DNA of 44,551 nucleotides from Jaenimonas drosophilae. Taxonomy: Eukaryota > Euglenozoa > Kinetoplastea > Trypanosomatida > Trypanosomatidae. This document shows positions 39,161-44,551 of the stretch, one piece after another. The first letter of the stretch is position 1. Each line of letters begins with the position of its first letter. The notes below the pieces were generated by a model, which ran no database searches, was not told the DNA's origin, and saw only the letters and a program-made list of their open reading frames with translations. Where the stretch lies: the NCBI GenBank assembly GCA_030849065.1, contig JASAON010001510.1:1-44551 (forward strand), in the 5' to 3' direction. Made by a program: the position numbers and the translations under genes.

Positions 39161-39203
39161 CTAAAACAGACCTTTCCCAATAGTGATCACAGAAATAGAA
39201 TAG
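39161..39203 (-). promoter_or_regulatory. Predicted trans-splicing acceptor for the HECT gene
   Basis: On the minus strand a T/C-rich stretch (39188-39203) is followed by AG at 39172-39173 and again at 39161-39162, two bases upstream of the codon context of the ATG at 39158. Both sites exclude the TTG-initiated extension. Confidence 0.45.
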
Positions 39204-39302
39204 CGCAGTGATTTCATTTTTCAGTGACAAATTGGAATGCGATCCATGAGATTGGTCACATCGACGCAATTATTAGCAGCGCAACGGCATCGCCGTTCAA
39301 AA

Positions 39303-39857
39303 TCATGCACAGTGAGCATTATCATCAAGGATGTAATCGCAAATACCTCGGATCATGGGAGATTGATAAGTTGGAGGCGGAGATGTTACTGGGTGTTGGA
39401 GAACAGTACATGCAGCCATGATTGCCCCCATAGCAGAGCTCTCAGGGAGCAAACAGAATTCACTTCTGTAAACCCTTTCGAGGAGGAAGATCGCTACCCT
39501 AACAATTGCTTCTCTCAAGGATGTAAGCTCTGGAAAGACATTGATAAGAAGCTTTAGCGAGTGTCGAAGACACGCCTCCGCTAGCAATACCTTTCGGCGA
39601 AAAACTTGCACTATAGAGAGCTCAATAGAGGCAACCTCCGTTTCAGACACTCCAGCGCGTAGAGCTGACAGAGAACCTGCTAAATTGGCTTGATTTCGCT
39701 CCTTCACAGAAAATAGCAAGCATGAATATGCAATGTCATTGGGAGATCTAGAAAAAAATAGCCCCGAGTTCTTGAGACTGTGGTAGACAATGATGGCGTG
39801 GTGAACCATTGTTTTCTCGCATCCGCACTGGAAGAGAATTGTCAACACTTCGTCCAT
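39303..39857 (-). CDS. Cyclin-fold protein, resembling transcription-type cyclins
   Basis: 184 aa. The helix pattern fits two successive cyclin boxes. Box 1 covers about residues 3-75: CEKTMVHHAIIVYHSL resembles the ATAxVYxHRF helix, then FFSRSPNDIAYSCLLFSVKER resembles the helix ending in the Lys-x-Glu-Glu motif, here Lys52-Glu53. Box 2 covers about 75-155, with ETEVASIELSIVQVF resembling the start helix and LLERVYRSEFCLLPESSAMGAIMAAC resembling the final helices of cyclin L/T/K, where Pro-Glu-x-x-Ala-x-x-Ala is usual. If right, it would activate a cyclin-dependent kinase, possibly one like CRK9 or CRK12 in transcription or splicing. It is only 145 nt upstream of the HECT start and has its own splice acceptor. 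I rate cyclin fold as likely; the subtype is weak. Confidence 0.6.
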   Translation of the reverse strand: MDEVLTILFQCGCEKTMVHHAIIVYHSLKNSGLFFSRSPNDIAYSCLLFSVKERNQANLAGSLSALRAGVSETEVASIELSIVQVFRRKVLLAEACLRHSLKLLINVFPELTSLREAIVRVAIFLLERVYRSEFCLLPESSAMGAIMAACTVLQHPVTSPPPTYQSPMIRGICDYILDDNAHCA

Positions 39858-39883
39858 TATTTCTAAGTGAATGTGCTGAACCT

Positions 39884-39898
39884 CTAAAAAGAACCAAT
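39884..39898 (-). promoter_or_regulatory. Predicted trans-splicing acceptor for the cyclin-like gene
   Basis: The minus strand reads GGTTCTTTTTAG with AG at 39884-39885, giving a 26-nt 5' UTR to the ATG at 39857. A short but clean polypyrimidine tract. Confidence 0.5.
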
Positions 39899-40007
39899 AT
39901 GGATGAAAGGAATCAATGTGGCTACCAACATTGAGATGGCATTACGCGTGTCATCTCTCGTGTTGTTGAAATCAATTTCGAACAGGAATATCCAGAAATT
40001 CATCTCG

Positions 40008-40238
40008 CTATTCTTTTGCGGCATCAACGATAGCCTCGGTAATTTGTATGCTTTGGAGCATATTCACGGCAAACGACAGAAGGACTACGACAAGCGCTCC
40101 AACTATGAGCCCGGTGGCAAGGGTGGAAGTCATCGAAATAGTTTCAGTCTGAGACTTGTTGGTCTCAGCAGCGTTGGCTGCTTCAAGAATGCAACCCAGA
40201 GTCACAAACGCGACCAAACCGTGCCTAATCAGGTGCAT
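40008..40238 (-). CDS. Small single-span membrane protein with signal peptide
   Basis: 76 aa. The N-terminus (1-24) looks like a signal peptide, cleaved after LEAANA. A luminal linker of about 17 polar residues (Thr, Ser, Asn, Lys) follows, then one transmembrane helix (about 42-62, TLATGLIVGALVVVLLSFAV) and a short cytosolic tail. Topology is therefore type I. I do not recognise it with confidence. The end of the helix and the tail (NMLQSIQ-) recall the C-terminal span of V-ATPase accessory proteins such as Ac45/Voa1/Big1, but the match is from memory and weak. The ATG at 40238 gives a clean signal peptide. It lies 150 nt from the cyclin-like gene and 145 nt from the upstream gene, so it is in a tight cluster. 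Confidence 0.55.
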   Translation of the reverse strand: MHLIRHGLVAFVTLGCILEAANAAETNKSQTETISMTSTLATGLIVGALVVVLLSFAVNMLQSIQITEAIVDAAKE

Positions 40239-40383
40239 CTGTTTTAGTAACTCACTGCTCTACAGTAATCTCTACATCAAAAAAGGAGAAGGCAAAAAAA
40301 AAACATGTCACGGTGAAAGAGCGAATGGTTTTAAACCACCAACTGTACCATTAATGCAAAATCAATACACTCTGCACTCCCCG

Positions 40384-40941
40384 TTACTCTCTCGGCCCCT
40401 TTACGTGCCGAAGGTACCAAGCCGACCATGATGTGCGTTCACTTTCAGGAACAGAGGCGTAGCTCTGAAATTCAGCTATGCTTTTCCGCAATTTGAGCCA
40501 CCGCTGAAGGACAGCAGCTTCATTGCTCGTGTCACTCAAAAATTCTGAATCCAGCAAAGCTGCATCAAAAGAAGGAATATGGCGTAATGTGTCAGAACTG
40601 CTCTCAGAGAGCAATATATCTCCAATGAGGGCCTCAATCTCATTGTGAATCTGACTGCTGGGTGATGAGCCGCTATCATTGTCACGAATATTAGCCCATA
40701 TGCCATGAAGTTCTTCGCCAAACTGTGAAATTGACTTCTTACCCAGTTGTGACTTCAGCCGAATCGAATCATGGATAGGAACGCGTTTTTTAACATCGCC
40801 AAGGTAAGTCAAAGCCACATCCCTCTTTTCACGCAAGTGTCTCGACTTCCAATCAAATCCACTTGATCCATTTTCCCAGCTACTGCACGAGCGACAGAAA
40901 CCTCCAACGGCCAATGCTCCGCTTTTGTGAAATACTTTCAT
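40384..40941 (-). CDS. Unrecognised protein, possible mitochondrial import sequence
   Basis: 185 aa. Residues 1-22 have two Lys, an Arg and no acidic residue, with Ser, Cys and Gly, which could be a mitochondrial presequence. The rest is helical and soluble: a basic segment (about 30-70), an acidic/Ser-rich stretch (about 88-125), and a Trp/Arg-rich C-terminus (WYLRHVKG). No membrane segment or catalytic motif is seen. It may be a kinetoplastid-specific mitochondrial protein, for instance of the mitoribosome, but nothing visible proves that. Gene status is supported by a sensible ATG, tight spacing in the coding direction and non-repetitive composition. Confidence 0.55.
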   Translation of the reverse strand: MKVFHKSGALAVGGFCRSCSSWENGSSGFDWKSRHLREKRDVALTYLGDVKKRVPIHDSIRLKSQLGKKSISQFGEELHGIWANIRDNDSGSSPSSQIHNEIEALIGDILLSESSSDTLRHIPSFDAALLDSEFLSDTSNEAAVLQRWLKLRKSIAEFQSYASVPESERTSWSAWYLRHVKGPRE

Positions 40942-41104
40942 ACACTAACCATAGTAACAATGGGTGTATATAATCTTCTCGAAAAAAATAGAATTGAGAT
41001 GGGCAGAAGTGATGCGAAAATCTGAACAACTGACTCCACCACTGATCTTGCACTGTACCACAACGACAACCACGAGCTGTCTTTCAGAGCATCTGAGAAG
41101 TCTG

Positions 41105-42631
41105 TCACGACGGAAATCCATCCATCAATCGACTAATGGAGAGCCCGCCAACAATCGAAAAATCTGCGTTATGTTGCAGAAAATCACTCTCACTCAAGGA
41201 GGATGGTTTTTCGCACATTACTCCAACCTCAGACCCAGGATACACCAGCGAAAATGAAACAAACAGCTGACTCGAAGAGCGTTGGCACCCCATAATTTGG
41301 TATGGAACAAAGTCTTTCGGCGCAGCTGGTGAGTTGGTTTGATGATCATCCATGAGGTAAAAAATTGCCTTGATATCCTCAACGGAGCATTCCTTGCGAG
41401 AATCAATTAGGAAGGTGTCACGACAAACGAGGACGTCACTCCCATTGATGCACACATAATAGCTACTTCCAAAAGAAGATATCATATTGCAGATCGTATC
41501 TGTGCGTTGTTTCAACAGGTTTCGCAAGCAGGAAAACACAATACCAGTCATATACGCATCGTATGCAGCCTCATGTGCCTTCGAACATTGTTCCAGAGAG
41601 GTGTCACCATATGAGTAAAACCCAGCGGGGAGACGGAAAAGAGATGAAAACTGAATTGGGTTTGATTCCAAGCGTTTTCGGCATTCTGTGTACAAACCTC
41701 CCAGGTGAGTGTTTTGAAATGAATTATCACCGGGAACGTGCCGAGCCATCGTCTTGGTATCATAAATCCTAGGAAACAGCTTTGCTACCAACAACTTGAA
41801 TTCTTCGTACGAAGCAGGAAGAACTTCTTCATGCATATTAACCATAAACATGAGATCTTGAGCAAAATTATGACCCACAATTTCTTTCTTACTGTCAACG
41901 ATTAATTTCCAAAATTTGCGAAATCCCAGACTTACGGATTGTTTCTCACTCTCCACTGATACTCTCCTGTGGCGCTCCAAACTCCAAGCTGCTGCATCCA
42001 ACTTCCTAATGGAAAAAACAATGTTTTCAGCATGTGATGGATTCCCACCATAGCGCGTCGACACATGAAAACTGTCCATTGTGTTTAATTTCACAGCGAT
42101 TGCTCTTGCAGCTCGAGCAGAACACCTAACTTCAACACACAGTTCTTCTGTGCTTTCTCCTTGGTACCATAACTCGATTTGTGTCTTCAGTGAAAGAAAT
42201 ACATCATCCGTGGATTCATCAAATCTGAAGGTTTCCATTCGTTCTTTCTCAATATCTCTGGTACAGTAGTTCATGCCCGAGGTTAGCCACTTCTGAAAAT
42301 TCATGTGGTTCTCGGCAAGAAACGATATAGCGCTAAGAGAGAGGCGAATGTCTCCTTGCTCGTTAAGCAAATAAAAATTGTACGGCCTAACATCATAACT
42401 CTCTTCGCCTGTTCGTGTAAAGAGAGCTATTCCAAACTGAAACGCGTTGTACGCTAAAGTCGCCTCACGCTTTGCCCGGTACACTTCGGCAGGAGGAGCC
42501 CCAAACAGTGTACTCTGTCCTGGTACATCGACCCCTGTCATCTCTTGATCAATTGCGCAAAACTCACAATTTGACAGAGCGTGCTCAAACTCTGCAAGCG
42601 CTACGCCTTGATTGTGTCGCGTGATGTCCAT
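41105..42631 (-). CDS. PARN: PARN-type poly(A)-specific ribonuclease (DEDD family)
   Basis: 508 aa. A 3'-5' exonuclease that shortens poly(A) tails and triggers mRNA decay or processing of small RNAs. DEDD motifs are visible: Asp28 and Glu30 in CAIDQEMTG, matching the numbering I recall for human PARN; Asp259 in VGHNFAQDLMFM; and His353...Asp358 in HEAAYDAYMTG. The insert between the first two motifs (about 170-230) corresponds to the R3H-like region of PARN. It is shorter than human PARN (about 640 aa) because the C-terminal extension is absent, while some RRM-like sequence remains (about 370-480). Trypanosomes carry three PARN paralogues; which one this is cannot be settled from sequence alone. 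It is the first recognisable gene at the right-hand end of the unit. The ATG at 42631 is preceded by an acceptor at 42665. Confidence 0.88.
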   Translation of the reverse strand: MDITRHNQGVALAEFEHALSNCEFCAIDQEMTGVDVPGQSTLFGAPPAEVYRAKREATLAYNAFQFGIALFTRTGEESYDVRPYNFYLLNEQGDIRLSLSAISFLAENHMNFQKWLTSGMNYCTRDIEKERMETFRFDESTDDVFLSLKTQIELWYQGESTEELCVEVRCSARAARAIAVKLNTMDSFHVSTRYGGNPSHAENIVFSIRKLDAAAWSLERHRRVSVESEKQSVSLGFRKFWKLIVDSKKEIVGHNFAQDLMFMVNMHEEVLPASYEEFKLLVAKLFPRIYDTKTMARHVPGDNSFQNTHLGGLYTECRKRLESNPIQFSSLFRLPAGFYSYGDTSLEQCSKAHEAAYDAYMTGIVFSCLRNLLKQRTDTICNMISSFGSSYYVCINGSDVLVCRDTFLIDSRKECSVEDIKAIFYLMDDHQTNSPAAPKDFVPYQIMGCQRSSSQLFVSFSLVYPGSEVGVMCEKPSSLSESDFLQHNADFSIVGGLSISRLMDGFPS

Positions 42632-42664
42632 ATTTCACACGAAGAACAATAACAACAATAGAAG

Positions 42665-42690
42665 CTAAAAACAGCGAAAGAAACAGCAGA
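42665..42690 (-). promoter_or_regulatory. Predicted trans-splicing acceptor for PARN gene
   Basis: The minus strand has a T/C-rich tract (about 42667-42690) ending in TTTTTAG, with AG at 42665-42666. A 5' UTR of about 33 nt remains before the ATG at 42631. Confidence 0.5.
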
Positions 42691-43252
42691 TTTCGACGAC
42701 AATGCGGAACATAAACAACCCATAACAAAAACAATAAACACAAGCAAATTTGATATATACCACAAAGACTTGAAACCTGCACCGCACACAACGCACAAAC
42801 TGCCCACAAACCTCCGCAGGATTTTGCCCCACACCGCCCCGCCCCGGCAGGCATCCAGGAGCACCCCCCCCCCTCGCCAACAAACCAAAAGCGAAGCCGA
42901 ACCCGCCAAGCCTTGAAAACCGAAGAAATGGGGGATTCCCACACCAACACCGAAGCCAAATCACCACACCCGCCAAGAACAAAACGGACCACCAGCCGGC
43001 GGCAACCACCGCCCCCCATCCTGCGGAATCCCGGAAAACACACCCCAGCCCCCAACGACAAACCCCCGGCCGGCAAAATTACAAAACGGCCGCAAAAGAA
43101 AAGGCACCGAAGCCAGCCGGCACCACCCCGGGCAACAAATCGCGCCAGCTTCCCACGAAACAGAGCCGGCGCGCACCACAACAACCAACTCGAACGCGCC
43201 AAGAACCCCCGCCTGGGGATGGGGCGAAACCGAGGGGCGGCCGCGAAAGCCG

Positions 43253-43379
43253 CCCCCCCCCCAAAGCCAAAGCCACCGCGGGGCCGAGCGGCGGGGGCGC
43301 AAAACGAACCCGGCCAAAACCGGGGGGGCGCCGGGGGGGGGGGGGGGCGCGGGGAAAAAAAAACGCCCCGGGGGGGGGG
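43253..43379. repeat. Cluster of G and C homopolymer runs, potential G-quadruplexes
   Basis: A run of 10 C (43253-43262), then on the plus strand G runs of 7 (43322-43328), 15 (43333-43347), 4 (43351-43354) and 10 (43370-43379), plus nine A (43355-43363). Four G-tracts within 58 nt could form a plus-strand G-quadruplex. Such run lengths are also prone to sequencing error. Confidence 0.6.
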
Positions 43380-43790
43380 TCCGGCCCGGCGGCGAGGCCC
43401 GCGGCCCAACCCCCGGCGGGACCCAAAAAAACATGGGGGCCAACGCACCGCCAAAAAGCCGGGGGGACACCCGACCGCCGGGAAAAAGGATTCAGCCGAA
43501 ACCGCACCCCGCCTCAAGGCGGATGTGGCGAAAAGAGGTCCACGGAAACCGAATCGCGACGGGCGAACAGGCCCCACAAGCACCACGAGGGGGCCGAAGA
43601 AGGATTGGAACGATGGAAATTGGTTTCGAACCCCGAGATATAAACAAAAACAATTACCTCTTACTCCAACTTGGCGCGCCTTCCAAACAGTCAGCGAAAC
43701 CGTTTTTCGCGCCAACCAACCCATTTCTTTCAACCCCCCGACAACTTTTGAGACATAGTAGAATGGTGGGATGTCACGATTTTTTCTTAC

Positions 43791-43860
43791 TTCCTCATAA
43801 TATGCCTTTTCCCACGCACCACACCTTCCTCATAATATGCCTTTTCCCACGCACCACACC
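43791..43860. repeat. 35-bp perfect tandem duplication
   Basis: Two identical 35-nt copies, 43791-43825 and 43826-43860, each beginning TTCCTCATAATATGCC. No coding frame or known element is associated. Confidence 0.85.
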
Positions 43861-44551
43861 GTCGCTTTTTCCGCCCCCTGGTTTTTTTCTTTTTTCCTAC
43901 CGCACACACGGAAATACCCAACGCCACCCGATGCCCACGCCCGTCTATTTACCAAAAACGGAGATCGGATGTGGGAAAACGGCGAAAACCCACGCAGAGA
44001 ATCCTTTTCCAGTAATTCTGCCGAAAAGAAAAATGCTCGATGAATGCCACCCTTTCCAAAAAGGAAGGAGGCGAAGTCACAGCCAATGGGGCCGAACGAT
44101 ACCGACGCAATGCATATGCGCAGAACAGTGAGCGCAACGCGCTAAGCATTCCATCGGATTGTTGCAATCTTCCTCTGCCATATCCCTCTGACTAGAGACT
44201 ATATTAGAGTGACACCCATACCAGTTCACACGAGATGCATTGAGCCCAAAGCGGGACTGGTCCCGCGGGGTGAAGGCTTTACCGGGGCCTATGGGGGGGA
44301 CAGCCACAAAAAGAAACGGGGAGGGGGGAGATGAATGGGCAATGTGCATTGACCAGCAATCCTCCAAACAGATCACCCGAATTATTATAATCCACCACAG
44401 TGTTCTTTGTCTTGACTAGTTTCATGCCAAATGGAAAATCTTGCTTCTGGTTGCATCCGCGTGCATCGTCGTGCTGCCAGGCACCGTCGCGCCACGCGCC
44501 ATCGTGTCGCGGGTTTTTCAACACTTCTTTTTTTTGCGCCACAATGTCGCG
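43861..44551. other. Right-end region, no supported gene
   Basis: About 690 nt of ordinary composition, no longer T-depleted. Short frames on both strands (for example 44077-44376 minus, 99 codons) carry no domain. A hairpin with a 6-bp stem and 4-nt loop lies at 44251-44266. I see no tRNA, 5S or spliced-leader sequence. Confidence 0.5.

Larger units (their letters stand above)
42632..43770 (-). promoter_or_regulatory. T-depleted, G/T-rich-on-coding-strand segment; candidate transcription start or artefact
   Basis: On the plus strand this segment is A/C-rich (42632-42840) and then very T-poor: by my count about 32 T in 780 nt (42841-43620), with long C, G and A runs in 43200-43440. The coding (minus) strand is thus G/T-rich upstream of the first gene of the unit. 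G/T-rich DNA marks RNA polymerase II start regions in T. brucei. T-depletion also removes every stop codon on both strands, so the long frames here (up to 382 codons) mean nothing. The alternative is poor-quality contig-end sequence, given the extreme homopolymers. Confidence 0.4.

Noticed and set aside
39159..39269. 37-codon N-terminal extension of the HECT ligase
   Set aside because: It begins with TTG, not ATG, and the likely splice acceptor lies inside it.
43610..43650. Possible tRNA T-arm (TTCGAAC motif)
   Set aside because: The stem is imperfect and no matching acceptor stem or A-box is found upstream.
42585..43758. Long frames on both strands (382 codons minus, 281 codons plus)
   Set aside because: Every stop codon on either strand needs a T on the plus strand, and this block has almost none, so open frames are expected by composition.
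44077..44376. 99-codon minus-strand frame with clustered Cys and His
   Set aside because: The Cys/His spacing fits no zinc-binding motif I know and there is no other support.

Overview
The window reads as nuclear DNA from a kinetoplastid, most likely a Trypanosoma-like trypanosomatid. Every gene I can support lies on the minus strand, none needs an intron, and intergenic DNA is pyrimidine-rich on the coding strand with an AG shortly before several start codons, as expected for polycistronic transcription with spliced-leader trans-splicing. The protein set fits as well: a PEX11-family glycosomal protein, THT-type hexose transporters with a Cys-rich loop, a TOR kinase and a PARN nuclease. As I recall it, the order TOR, ribosomal protein S12, hexose-transporter array matches Trypanosoma brucei chromosome 10 (TOR1 locus); I could not check this.

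Transcription runs from right to left. The right end (42.6-44.5 kb) has no convincing gene. It contains an A/C-rich, then strongly T-depleted and G/C-run-rich segment, so the coding strand upstream of the first gene is G/T-rich. This is either a candidate transcription start region or low-quality contig-end sequence. Next come five genes: a PARN-family deadenylase (41.1-42.6 kb), an unrecognised 185-residue protein, a 76-residue single-span membrane protein, a short two-fold cyclin-like protein, and an 11.5-kb gene for a giant HECT ubiquitin ligase with three SPRY-like and two LamG/ConA-like domains (27.7-39.2 kb). These are tightly packed.

Further left are a soluble-looking L-type lectin (26.4-27.3 kb), a PEX11-like glycosomal membrane protein (25.0-25.8 kb), a full-length TOR kinase (15.7-23.6 kb) and ribosomal protein eS12 (14.8-15.2 kb). 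A tandem array of three hexose transporters follows (7.5-14.3 kb). The leftmost copy is broken at a single N where about 196 bases are missing relative to its sister, most likely an assembly gap. After a gene-free 2.5 kb come a divergent Rab-like GTPase with a CaaX tail (4.3-5.0 kb) and an ARL3 GTPase (3.1-3.7 kb). A coiled-coil protein runs off the left edge with no stop codon in the window.

The genes do not form one pathway, which is normal for a kinetoplastid polycistronic unit. Nutrient themes do co-occur: hexose uptake, glycosome membrane, TOR signalling and a ribosomal protein. I found no CRISPR array, tRNA, rRNA or recognisable transposon, and no clearly undescribed multi-gene system. 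The points most worth a second look are the T-depleted upstream region, the cyclin-like gene, the TOR FRB substitutions, the degenerate Rab-like GTPase and the transporter array.
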